From positions 18,730 through 27,644 of the forward strand of contig DGHP01000003.1 of the NCBI GenBank assembly GCA_002392705.1: a stretch of DNA of 8,915 nucleotides, written 5' to 3'. Shown here one piece after another: positions 1 to 6,245 of this stretch (its first letter is position 1; every line of letters starts with the position of its first letter). The translations under genes were made by a program, and so were the position numbers. Origin of the DNA: Lachnospiraceae bacterium UBA3845 (GTDB lineage Bacteria > Bacillota > Clostridia > Lachnospirales > Lachnospiraceae). The notes under the pieces are model-generated. The model worked only from the letters and a program-made list of their open reading frames with translations, did not search any database and was not told the origin of the DNA.

Positions 1-52
1 CGACGAACCAGAACCTGATTTCAAAATGGCCGTGAATAGTCACGAAAGATGT

Positions 53-80
53 TTGCATTTCATCATACATCTGCTAAAAT
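53..80 (+). promoter_or_regulatory. Candidate promoter of the Asp23-fakA unit
   Basis: A TTGCAT (53-58) is followed after 16 bases by TAAAAT (75-80). The -10 matches the sigma-A consensus at five of six positions but the -35 at only three. Transcription from here would give a leader of about 50 bases. A small perfect inverted repeat, CGTGA-ATAG-TCACG (31-44), sits just upstream of the -35, and a 7-bp stem (97-103 with 113-119) lies in the leader. Nothing else recognisable is present in 1-138. The assignment is inference from motif spacing only. Confidence 0.4.
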
Positions 81-138
81 GGGAAAGACTATGGAGTGGC
101 CCGGCTGTACTGCGGGCTAATTCATGAAGGAGGAGAGA

Positions 139-495
139 ATGAGCGTACGCATGAACAATAAACTTGGTTCGATCGTGATTGATTCGAATGTGGTTGCTAC
201 TTACGCGGGTTCTGTCGCGGTGGAATGCTTCGGGATCGTAGGTATGGCGAGCGTGAATATGAAAGACGGGTTCGTGAAGCTTCTCGGCCGCGAAAACCTT
301 GGCCGCGGGATTCATGTGAGCATGCATGACAACAGGATTGCGCTGGATTTCCATGTGATTGTCTCCTACGGCGTCAGTATCTCTGCTGTTGCCGAGAATC
401 TGGTCAGCAGTGTGAAATACAAGATGGAGGCCTTCACGGGCATGGAAGTGGAGCGGATTAATATCTTCGTTGAAGGTGTGAAAGTAATCGATTGA
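139..495 (+). CDS. yloU: Asp23/Gls24 family envelope stress response protein (YloU-like)
   Basis: A 118-residue protein of the Asp23/Gls24 family. Characterised members are small cytoplasmic proteins, often membrane-associated, linked to cell envelope and alkaline stress; the biochemical role is unclear. The family pattern is visible from residue 10: GSIVIDSNVVATYAG, then VECFGIVGMAS (about 28-38), and a C-terminal INIFVEGVKV (107-116). The start at 139 is preferred over the in-frame ATG at 124, because AAGGAGGAGAG (127-137) lies just before 139 and would fall inside the longer version. The stop is 16 bases before the fakA-like start, so the two are almost certainly cotranscribed. This pairing matches yloU-yloV of Bacillus subtilis and relatives. 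It has no signal peptide or membrane segment. The family is secure; the precise role is not. Confidence 0.92.
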   Translation: MSVRMNNKLGSIVIDSNVVATYAGSVAVECFGIVGMASVNMKDGFVKLLGRENLGRGIHVSMHDNRIALDFHVIVSYGVSISAVAENLVSSVKYKMEAFTGMEVERINIFVEGVKVID

Positions 496-496
496 A

Positions 497-503
497 GCGG
501 AGG
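497..503 (+). promoter_or_regulatory. Ribosome binding site deciding a UUG start
   Basis: GCGGAGG ends eight bases before TTG at 512. The next in-frame ATG (542) has no comparable site, and starting there would remove N-terminal residues that align with the FakA family start. The UUG at 512 is therefore the likely initiation codon. Confidence 0.8.
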
Positions 504-511
504 ATATTGCT

Positions 512-2176
512 TTGAGTTCGAATTCGATAGATGCACAGCTCATGGCCCGCATGTTTCAGGCGGGAGCCAGGAATCTTGAGGCAAAAAAAGAGTGGATCAA
601 TGAGCTGAACGTGTTTCCGGTTCCGGATGGGGATACCGGGACGAACATGACCCTGACGATCATGTCAGCGGCGGAAGAACTGAAGAACCTGGAGAATGTA
701 AGCCTGGAGTCCGTTTCCAAGGCCATCTCATCGGGATCACTGCGCGGCGCGAGAGGCAACTCGGGCGTTATTCTGTCCCAGCTTTTCCGCGGATGCAGCA
801 AGGTCTGGCGCAATGAGCCGGAGATCAACGCGGAGAATACGGTGCGGGCTTTCCAGAAGGCTGTAGAGACCGCCTACAAGGCTGTCATGAAGCCGAAGGA
901 AGGGACGATTCTGACCGTTGCCAAGGGCGGAGCCGAGAAAGTCCGCGAGCTGGTGGAGAAGGATCCGGAGATCAGCATCGAGGACCTGCTCCGTCAGACG
1001 ATCGATTATATGGAGATTGTCCTGAACCAGACGCCGGAGATGCTACCGGTTCTGAAGGAGGCCGGGGTGGTCGATTCCGGCGGACAGGGACTTGTCCAGA
1101 TCATGAAGGGCTGCCTGAACGGTTTTCTTGGAATTGAGGAAGAGGAAGCCGAGGAAGTACCGGAGGTTGTCTATGCCTACTACGCGGAATTTATCGTGAA
1201 GTCCGCCCAGCACATCTCCAAGGAGGACCGGCTGAAATTCGTCGCCTTCCTCGAATCAATGGGCGGAGATATCGCCGCGGAGCGCTGTGAACAGGGTCTG
1301 AAGTGCCATGTGCGCACGAACGATCCCGGTGCTGCCCTGTCAAAAGCGCTGGAGTACGGCGTCCTGTCCAGAATCCATGTCTCCAACAATGAGGAGAGAC
1401 CGGAGCACAGGCTCCATCTCTTTGAGGAGGAGGAGCTGCAGAAGATCATGCAGGATCCCGAAGCGGACAGCGAGGAGGAAGAGGCCGCGGAGGCGTCTGT
1501 TTCCATGATGGCCCATAAGGATGTAGGGTTCATCGCTGTCTCGACGGGCGACGGGCTCGGAAGCATTTTCCGGGAACTGGGGGCGGACTGCCTGATCGAA
1601 GGCGGACAGACCATGAATCCCTCGACCCAGGACATCCTGACCGCGATCGATAAGGTGAACGCGGATACTGTATTTATTCTGCCCAACAATAAGAATATTA
1701 TCCTCGCGGCGGAGCAGGCACAGAACCTTACACACGAGAAGAAGATTGTCGTCATTCCGACAAGAACCATCCCGCAGGGGATCGCCGCCCTGGTCAACTA
1801 CATGCCTGAGAAGTCGCCGGCCGAGAACGAAGCGGCCATGCGCGAGGAGATTTACGGCGTCAAAACCGTGGAACTGACCTATGCGGTCAGGGATACGAAG
1901 ATCGAGGATAAGACGATTCACTCCGGTGATATCATGGGAGTGGGAGACAGCGGGATCCTTGCAGTCGGCACCGACATAGAAGAGACGGCCATGGATTCCC
2001 TGAGACATATGATTGAGGATGATTCGGAGCTGATTTCGGTTTATTTCGGCAGGGAGATCAGCCAGGAGGATGCGGACAGGCTTGCAGACCGGATCCGGGA
2101 GGCTTTTCCGGGCTGCGAGGTGGAAGTGAATTCCGGAGGCCAGCCGATTTACTACTACATTCTTTCCGTGGAATAA
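512..2176 (+). CDS. fakA: FakA-like fatty acid kinase (DhaL domain plus DegV-like C-terminal domain)
   Basis: A 554-residue protein, the usual FakA/YloV length. FakA phosphorylates fatty acids held by a FakB (DegV-family) partner, producing acyl-phosphate for phospholipid synthesis; no fakB lies in this window. The N-terminal DhaL nucleotide-binding domain (about 5-205) has NVFPVPDGDTGTNM (33-46), whose Asp39 and Asp41 should bind Mg-ATP, then RGARGNSGVILSQ (78-90), PKEGTILTVAKGG (128-140) and EAGVVDSGGQGL (183-194). A Glu-rich linker (209-215) leads to a middle domain (about 220-310), and a second acidic linker (320-328) to the C-terminal domain (about 335-554), with GFIAVSTGDGLG (339-350), EGGQTMNPST (363-372) and FILPNNKNI (388-396). 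The middle domain appears to lack two of the three zinc ligands known in Staphylococcus aureus FakA (Tyr224 and Arg268 in their places). The gene has a UUG start and lies 16 bases after the Asp23 gene. Confidence 0.9.
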   Translation: MSSNSIDAQLMARMFQAGARNLEAKKEWINELNVFPVPDGDTGTNMTLTIMSAAEELKNLENVSLESVSKAISSGSLRGARGNSGVILSQLFRGCSKVWRNEPEINAENTVRAFQKAVETAYKAVMKPKEGTILTVAKGGAEKVRELVEKDPEISIEDLLRQTIDYMEIVLNQTPEMLPVLKEAGVVDSGGQGLVQIMKGCLNGFLGIEEEEAEEVPEVVYAYYAEFIVKSAQHISKEDRLKFVAFLESMGGDIAAERCEQGLKCHVRTNDPGAALSKALEYGVLSRIHVSNNEERPEHRLHLFEEEELQKIMQDPEADSEEEEAAEASVSMMAHKDVGFIAVSTGDGLGSIFRELGADCLIEGGQTMNPSTQDILTAIDKVNADTVFILPNNKNIILAAEQAQNLTHEKKIVVIPTRTIPQGIAALVNYMPEKSPAENEAAMREEIYGVKTVELTYAVRDTKIEDKTIHSGDIMGVGDSGILAVGTDIEETAMDSLRHMIEDDSELISVYFGREISQEDADRLADRIREAFPGCEVEVNSGGQPIYYYILSVE

Positions 2177-2205
2177 ACGCAGGAACAGAAAAGAGCATAC
2201 GTTCA

Positions 2206-2235
2206 GGGGCCATCCGGTACTGCCGGATGGCCTTT
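2206..2235 (+). terminator. Intrinsic terminator-like hairpin after fakA
   Basis: A perfect 10-bp stem, GGCCATCCGG (2208-2217) with CCGGATGGCC (2223-2232), has a 5-base loop TACTG and is followed by only TTT before CG. The stem can extend slightly through G-T and A-T pairs. The short T-tract suggests incomplete termination, so some read-through into recG is plausible. Confidence 0.65.
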
Positions 2236-2254
2236 CGTCAGCGCGGCCGGGGCG

Positions 2255-2336
2255 GTCGCAGAAGCAGTGCTGCTTCGACGGCAGTTCACGCCGCAGAACC
2301 GTCATTCGCGGCTGCTGAGCCGGCGTCCAGTTTTTT
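2255..2336 (+). other. Hairpin-rich gap before recG with a T6 tract
   Basis: No gene is seen in 2177-2350. After the first hairpin, GAAGCA-GTGC-TGCTTC (2261-2276) forms a 6-bp stem with flanking GTC/GAC. An imperfect stem follows: CGCGGCT (2307-2313) with AGCCGGCG (2318-2325), one G bulged. TTTTTT (2331-2336) comes five bases after that stem and immediately before the recG ribosome site AGGAGGG (2341-2347). The stem plus T6 might act as a weak terminator or attenuator for recG. No convincing promoter was found here. Confidence 0.35.
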
Positions 2337-2350
2337 AATCAGGAGGGAAC

Positions 2351-4465
2351 ATGCAGGAAACGTCACCCGTAACAGTGATCAAAGGAATCGGACCGAAATC
2401 CGCCCTGAATTTTGAGAAAGCCGGAATCCGGACTGTGGGCGACCTGATTCATTATTATCCCAGATCCTATGACCGTTATGAAGCAGCTGCCGGTCTGAGC
2501 GGACTGACAGCGGCCGACGAGGGACGGGTGATTGCCGTGGAGGGACGGATTGAGAGGGAACTGAGCGTCCGTTTCTTAAGTTCCATCAAGCTGACAACAG
2601 GGAAGATCATCGCCGGCGACGGATCTGTCGATGTGACCTGGTACAACATGCCTTATCTCCGCACGCAGCTGAAGCCCGGGACCGTCTATATTTTCAGGGG
2701 AACGATCCGCCTGAAGGGAAAAAGGATCTTCCTTCAGCAGCCGAAGGTCTATGATCTCTTTGACTATGCCGCCCTGCGGAAAAACCTCCAGCCGGTCTAT
2801 CCGCTGGTGAAGGGGCTGACAGAAAACGCCCTGAGGAAGGCCCTTCAGAATGTGTTTTACGGCCCGGACCATATCGACCTGTCGGAGGACTGCCTGCCTG
2901 CTGAGATGCTGGAAAGGTATGATCTGCAGGACCTAAAGGGAGCAGTGCGGACCATTCATTTTCCGCAGGATGAGGAGACGCTGAAAAGAGCACGGAAAAG
3001 GCTGGTCTTCGATGAGTTCTTTTTCTTTATCCTGATGCTGAAGCAGATGCGCGCGGCACGGACAGGCCGGAGGCATGATTACCGGATCGAGGCAAAAGCT
3101 GAGACGCAGACGCTCCTCAGCGCGCTTCCCTATCAGCTGACCGGGGCGCAGAAGCGGGCATGGGAGACGATCTCCGGGGAACTTGCCGGGGAAAAGCTGA
3201 TGGCCCGCCTGATTCAGGGAGATGTGGGTTCCGGAAAGACGATCCTTGCCTTCCTTGCCATGATCCAGACAGCCGCGAACGGCATGCAGTCGGCGCTGAT
3301 GGTTCCTACAGAAGTCCTTGCAAGACAGCACCAGCAGGCATTTGACAGTCTGTGCGAAAATGCGGGGCTGCCTTACCGGGCCCTTCTTCTCACAGGCTCC
3401 CTGAAAGCATCTGAAAAGAAAAAAGGATACAGTAAGGCCGCTTCGGGGGAAAGTCCTGTCATTATCGGGACCCATGCCCTGATCCAGGAGAAGCTCAGCT
3501 TTCGCAGTCTTGCCCTTGTAATCACGGATGAACAGCACCGTTTCGGCGTCCAGCAGAGGGAGAGCCTGGAGAAGAAGGGAGAAGCGGCGGAAGGATCCTC
3601 CGGAGGGACAGGGACACCCCACACTCTGGTCATGAGCGCGACCCCGATTCCGCGCACCCTGGCAGTCATTCTCTACGGAGATCTGGACGTGTCCGTTCTG
3701 GATGAGCTTCCGGCAGGGCGTCTTCCGGTCAAAAACGCGGTCGTCGACAGCTCCTGGAGGCCCAGGGCATGGAGGTTTATCGCAGAGCAGGTCCGGCAGG
3801 GCCATCAGGCCTATGTAATCTGCCCCATGGTGGAAGGATCCGATGAGATAGAAGCGGAGAATGTGATCGAGTATACCGCCATGCTGCGGGAGGAACTCCT
3901 GCAGTATCTGCAGGCTCCCGCGGTGGAATACCTTCACGGCCGCATGAAGCCCCAGGAGAAAGCGGACAGAATGGAGCGTTTCGCCTCGGGTGAGATATCG
4001 GTCCTGGTCTCCACGACCGTGATTGAGGTCGGCGTCAATGTTCCGAACGCGACGGTTATCATGATTGAGAACAGCGAACGCTTCGGTCTGGCGCAGCTTC
4101 ATCAGCTGCGCGGCAGAGTCGGCCGGGGGAAGGATCAGTCCTGGTGCATTTTCATGCATACGGCATGCAGTGATGAGATCAACAGGCGCCTGGAGATCCT
4201 CAGCAGTTCAAATGATGGATTCGAGATCGCCGCCAGGGATCTTGAGCTGAGAGGCCCGGGGGAACTGTTCGGGGTCAGGCAGAGCGGAGAGCTTGCTTTT
4301 CAGCTTGCAGATATTTATGCAGACGCACCGACTATGCGCTGCGCCGAAAAAGCAGCGGAGGAGATTCTGATTCTGGATCCGGACCTGAGCAGCAGTAGAT
4401 TTCGCACAATAAGCAGACGGCTTCAGAGGGAAGAAACAGGCGGAAAAAGCCATTATACCCTCTGA
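2351..4465 (+). CDS. recG: ATP-dependent DNA helicase RecG
   Basis: A complete 704-residue RecG, slightly longer than the roughly 680-690 typical of Firmicutes. RecG is a superfamily 2 translocase that binds branched DNA and drives fork regression and branch migration during repair. The N-terminus (KGIGPKSALNFEKAGI, 11-26) is a helix-hairpin-like segment. An OB-fold wedge domain follows at about 57-160, then the conserved IHFPQDEETLKRARKRL region (202-218). Helicase motifs are all present: GDVGSGKT Walker A (290-297), GTHALIQE (373-380), DEQH box (393-396), SATPIPRT motif III (429-436), STTVIEVGVNVPNA (554-567) and the QLRGRVGRG arginine-finger motif (585-593). The C-terminal ARDLELRGPGELFGVRQSG (628-646) fits the TRG region. 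A Gly/Ser-rich insertion sits at about 411-422. AGGAGGG (2341-2347) precedes the ATG. It commonly follows fakA in Firmicutes. Confidence 0.98.
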   Translation: MQETSPVTVIKGIGPKSALNFEKAGIRTVGDLIHYYPRSYDRYEAAAGLSGLTAADEGRVIAVEGRIERELSVRFLSSIKLTTGKIIAGDGSVDVTWYNMPYLRTQLKPGTVYIFRGTIRLKGKRIFLQQPKVYDLFDYAALRKNLQPVYPLVKGLTENALRKALQNVFYGPDHIDLSEDCLPAEMLERYDLQDLKGAVRTIHFPQDEETLKRARKRLVFDEFFFFILMLKQMRAARTGRRHDYRIEAKAETQTLLSALPYQLTGAQKRAWETISGELAGEKLMARLIQGDVGSGKTILAFLAMIQTAANGMQSALMVPTEVLARQHQQAFDSLCENAGLPYRALLLTGSLKASEKKKGYSKAASGESPVIIGTHALIQEKLSFRSLALVITDEQHRFGVQQRESLEKKGEAAEGSSGGTGTPHTLVMSATPIPRTLAVILYGDLDVSVLDELPAGRLPVKNAVVDSSWRPRAWRFIAEQVRQGHQAYVICPMVEGSDEIEAENVIEYTAMLREELLQYLQAPAVEYLHGRMKPQEKADRMERFASGEISVLVSTTVIEVGVNVPNATVIMIENSERFGLAQLHQLRGRVGRGKDQSWCIFMHTACSDEINRRLEILSSSNDGFEIAARDLELRGPGELFGVRQSGELAFQLADIYADAPTMRCAEKAAEEILILDPDLSSSRFRTISRRLQREETGGKSHYTL

Positions 4466-4472
4466 GATTCTG

Positions 4473-4493
4473 AAAATGCCGTCAAAATGCCGT
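4473..4493 (+). repeat. Tandem 10-base direct repeat after recG
   Basis: AAAATGCCGT occurs at 4473-4482 and again at 4484-4493, an 11-base period (about one helical turn). It lies between the recG stop and the -35 at 4510. It could be a protein-binding site upstream of the promoter or chance. An 8-base match to AAAATGCC also occurs at 6254-6261. Confidence 0.4.
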
Positions 4494-4509
4494 TTCTGCC
4501 ACAATGGGC

Positions 4510-4538
4510 TTGAAAAGAAGAGAAATCAGGAGTATGAT
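4510..4538 (+). promoter_or_regulatory. Sigma-A-type promoter of the DUF6465 gene
   Basis: TTGAAA (4510-4515) and TATGAT (4533-4538) each match consensus at five of six positions and are separated by the ideal 17 bases. Transcription should begin near 4545, giving a leader of about 100 bases. A second -10-like TATAAA (4548-4553) lacks a properly spaced -35. Confidence 0.7.
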
Positions 4539-4574
4539 CTAGGACGGTATAAATTATGGAGTGCATAAGTCATT

Positions 4575-4625
4575 CAGGGAAGTGGAGAATTCCCTGTTGA
4601 CCTGCCGGAAGCTACGGTTTCCGGC
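4575..4625 (+). promoter_or_regulatory. Two stem-loops in the 5' leader of the DUF6465 gene
   Basis: CAGGGAA (4575-4581) pairs with TTCCCTG (4590-4596). GCCGGAA (4604-4610) pairs with TTCCGGC (4619-4625). Both are perfect 7-bp stems with 8-base loops, 7 bases apart, inside the predicted untranslated leader. Neither has a T-tract, so they are not terminators. TCCC of the first stem could also pair with GGGA of the ribosome site (4637-4640), a speculative translation switch. They might instead stabilise the mRNA. No known riboswitch consensus was recognised. Confidence 0.45.
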
Positions 4626-4636
4626 TGTCTGTAATT

Positions 4637-4642
4637 GGGAGG
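4637..4642 (+). promoter_or_regulatory. Ribosome binding site fixing the DUF6465 start at 4648
   Basis: GGGAGG lies five bases before ATG 4648. It rules out the longer in-frame GTG start at 4561, whose extra 29 residues would run through the two leader stem-loops and match no part of the family. Confidence 0.8.
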
Positions 4643-4647
4643 TAAAG

Positions 4648-5187
4648 ATGAAAAACACAAAGAAGACAGCAGCTGCCGCGAAAGAAGTGAAAGAGGCAGT
4701 CAGCACTGTTGAGACGAAGGTAGAAGAAGAGACAAAGAAGGCCGCAGAAGAGGTAAAAGAGGAAGCTGCAGCAGCGACCGCTGAGAAGGCAGCCGAAGAG
4801 GCTGATAAGCCTGCAAAGAAGACCAGAGCGCCCAAAAAGAGCAGCGCGGCCGCAAAGAAGGTGGAAGAAGCTGTCGAGAAGGCAGAGGAGACCGCGAAGA
4901 AGGCCGGCAAAAAGGTCAGTGAAGCAGCCGAGAAGACAACGAAGGCTGTGAAGGAAGCTACGAAGAAGGCTGCAGAGAAGAACGCAGTCAAAGAAGAGAT
5001 CTCCCTTCAGTATCTGGGCAAGGATATCAAGCTTGCGGATCTGATGAATCAGGTACGCGGAATCTGGACCGGAGAGCTGGGAAAGAGCGAGTCTGAGCTT
5101 AAGAGCATCAACCTTTATCTCAAGCCGGAAGACAATGCGGCTTACTATGTGATCAACGATTCCTTCACCGGAAGAATTGATTTCTGA
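4648..5187 (+). CDS. Lys/Ala/Glu-rich protein with C-terminal DUF6465-like domain
   Basis: A 179-residue protein of unknown function. Residues 1-111 are low-complexity Ala, Lys and Glu, probably helical or coiled-coil, and charge-segregated: Glu is dense at about 22-52, while 54-111 is Lys-rich, including KKTRAPKK (57-64) and many AAKK/ATKKAAEK-type units. This resembles histone H1-like tails or LEA-type helices. The compact C-terminal domain (about 114-179) contains ISLQYLGKDIKLADL, INLYLKPEDNAAYYVIND and a terminal GRIDF. It matches my memory of DUF6465, a small domain common in Lachnospiraceae, often behind a similar Lys/Ala-rich tail. No signal peptide or membrane segment is present, so it is probably cytoplasmic. 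Nucleic-acid binding by the basic half is inference. The gene is monocistronic, with its own promoter and a strong terminator. Confidence 0.85.
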   Translation: MKNTKKTAAAAKEVKEAVSTVETKVEEETKKAAEEVKEEAAAATAEKAAEEADKPAKKTRAPKKSSAAAKKVEEAVEKAEETAKKAGKKVSEAAEKTTKAVKEATKKAAEKNAVKEEISLQYLGKDIKLADLMNQVRGIWTGELGKSESELKSINLYLKPEDNAAYYVINDSFTGRIDF

Positions 5188-5232
5188 CAGAAAGAGAAAC
5201 AGATCAAAGCACGATTCTGATATGCCTTCAGG

Positions 5233-5269
5233 GCCCCCGTTTCTGAAAAAAAGGAAGCGGGGGCTTTTT
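5233..5269 (+). terminator. Strong intrinsic terminator after the DUF6465 gene
   Basis: GCCCCCG (5233-5239) pairs with CGGGGGC (5258-5264). The stem continues through TTTC with GAAG, including one G-T pair, to about 11 bp around an A-rich loop, and TTTTT (5265-5269) follows. It separates the housekeeping block from the pilus locus. Confidence 0.93.
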
Positions 5270-5302
5270 CATATTCCTGTTGACTTTTTCAGGTTGCTGG
5301 TC

Positions 5303-5339
5303 TATCATGTTTTTATCTTAATTCATATCATTTTTATCT
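5303..5339 (+). repeat. Pair of direct repeats upstream of the sortase promoter
   Basis: TATCATGTTTTTATCT (5303-5318) and TATCATTTTTATCT (5326-5339) are near-identical apart from a one-base G and one T. Their common TTTTTATCT cores are 21 bases apart, about two helical turns, so both would face the same side of the DNA. The second copy covers the expected -35 position of the promoter at 5349. This arrangement suits an activator or response-regulator site, but the sequence is T-rich and chance is possible. Confidence 0.45.
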
Positions 5340-5343
5340 AACA

Positions 5344-5360
5344 CAACATATAATATGTTG
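5344..5360 (+). promoter_or_regulatory. Palindromic operator enclosing the sortase promoter -10
   Basis: CAACATATAATATGTTG is a perfect palindrome: 8-base arms (5344-5351 and 5353-5360) around one central A. The exact consensus -10 TATAAT (5349-5354) is at its centre. No good -35 occurs at 16-18 bases upstream (TATCAT is the 17-spaced hexamer). The combination of perfect -10, poor -35 and symmetrical overlap suggests a site bound by a dimeric regulator. The transcript would start near 5361 and give a very short leader before the ribosome site at 5372-5377. Confidence 0.6.
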
Positions 5361-5382
5361 CATTTCTATCTGGAGGGCTTTT

Positions 5383-6228
5383 ATGATTCATGCAAGAATC
5401 AGAGCGGCCCTGTTCGTGATCCTTTTTCTGACCTGTATCCTTCTTCTTGATTATCCCTTTCTTGCCAGGATCTATAATGACAGAATCTCCGGGACGGTTA
5501 TGGAAGCCTATGAGAGCCGGATCGGCGCTCTGGATGATCTGGACCGCCGTTTGCAGGAGGCAGAGGCCTACAATGCTCTGCTCCGGGACGGTTACGGATC
5601 CCTGCCGGAAACGGATTCTTCTCTTTCGGAGAACGGATCGGAGCCGGCTTCTGTCTGCAGAAGGCTTTTGTGCCCGGACGGATCCGGGACGGCGGGATAT
5701 ATCGAGATCCCGTCCATCCGTCTGCGTCTGCCGCTGCTTCCCGACTGCCTGGATGCGTCGCTGGAAAAGGGCGCCTGCATCCTGCCCGGCAGCAGTCTCC
5801 CGGTCGGAGGAAGCGGGACCCACTGCTGCATTTCGGGGCACAGCGGTCTGCCGGACAGAACGATGTTCACGAATCTGGACCTGATGAAAAAGGGAGATCT
5901 GATCTTCCTTCATATCCTTGACCTTTCTCTGACCTATGAGATGGTATCCTCCGAGGTGGTGCTGCCGACAGAAGTCGGTCCTCTGAAAATCCGCCCCGGG
6001 GAGGATCTGCTCACTCTGATCACCTGTACGCCTTACGGCATCAATTCCCACCGCCTCTATATTCATGCCCGCCGGGTAAAGGCGGGAGAAGACAGTGCAT
6101 CCGGTCTTTCCGGCCGGACGCAGGAAGACCCTGCCTCATGGCTGCAGAGGAACTGGTGGATCATCGCAACGGCATATCTTTTTATTCTGATGACAGTTCT
6201 GACAGATCTCTACCTTGTAAAAAAATAA
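5383..6228 (+). CDS. Class C (pilin-polymerising) sortase
   Basis: A 281-residue membrane-anchored cysteine transpeptidase. Class C sortases cut LPXTG-type signals after Thr and join the acyl product to a pilin-motif lysine, building covalent pili. Visible features are an N-terminal membrane segment (about 8-28), the class C YNDRIS (31-36), GYIEIPSI (105-112), GACILPGSSLPVGG (130-143), catalytic His153 in SGHSGLP, catalytic Cys215 in TLITC, Arg224 in YGINSHRL, and a second membrane segment (about 257-278) near the C-terminus. The double-anchored layout and CTPYGINSHRL are typical of class C. The usual Asp-Pro-aromatic lid is not seen; DGY (69-71) may be a degenerate equivalent. Cysteines are unusually many (18, 92, 97, 122, 132, 148, 149, 215). 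GGAGGG (5372-5377) supports the start. It is the first gene of the pilus operon. Confidence 0.95.
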   Translation: MIHARIRAALFVILFLTCILLLDYPFLARIYNDRISGTVMEAYESRIGALDDLDRRLQEAEAYNALLRDGYGSLPETDSSLSENGSEPASVCRRLLCPDGSGTAGYIEIPSIRLRLPLLPDCLDASLEKGACILPGSSLPVGGSGTHCCISGHSGLPDRTMFTNLDLMKKGDLIFLHILDLSLTYEMVSSEVVLPTEVGPLKIRPGEDLLTLITCTPYGINSHRLYIHARRVKAGEDSASGLSGRTQEDPASWLQRNWWIIATAYLFILMTVLTDLYLVKK

Positions 6229-6245
6229 GAAAGCACTTTTTCTAA

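Noticed and set aside
2..127. Open + strand frame at the window start, possibly the end of an upstream gene
   Set aside because: Its translation shows no recognisable pattern and runs through the candidate promoter and leader.
40..552. 170-residue open frame on the minus strand
   Set aside because: It is antisense to the Asp23 gene, has no family pattern, and the + strand frame has a clear ribosome site and conserved motifs.
1340..2305. 321-residue open frame on the minus strand
   Set aside because: It is a shadow of fakA and runs through the terminator hairpin; no motif was recognised.
2933..4159. 408-residue open frame on the minus strand
   Set aside because: It is antisense to the helicase motifs of recG, and its composition is that of a complementary-strand shadow.
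4556..4600. 14-codon leader peptide frame before the DUF6465 gene
   Set aside because: Its ribosome site would lie at or before the predicted transcript start, and the codons show no attenuation-type run.
4561..4647. Upstream GTG start extending the DUF6465 protein by 29 residues
   Set aside because: There is no ribosome site, it runs through two leader stem-loops, and GGGAGG before 4648 is far better.
5338..6066. 242-residue open frame on the minus strand
   Set aside because: It is antisense to the sortase catalytic core and crosses its promoter; it has no family pattern.
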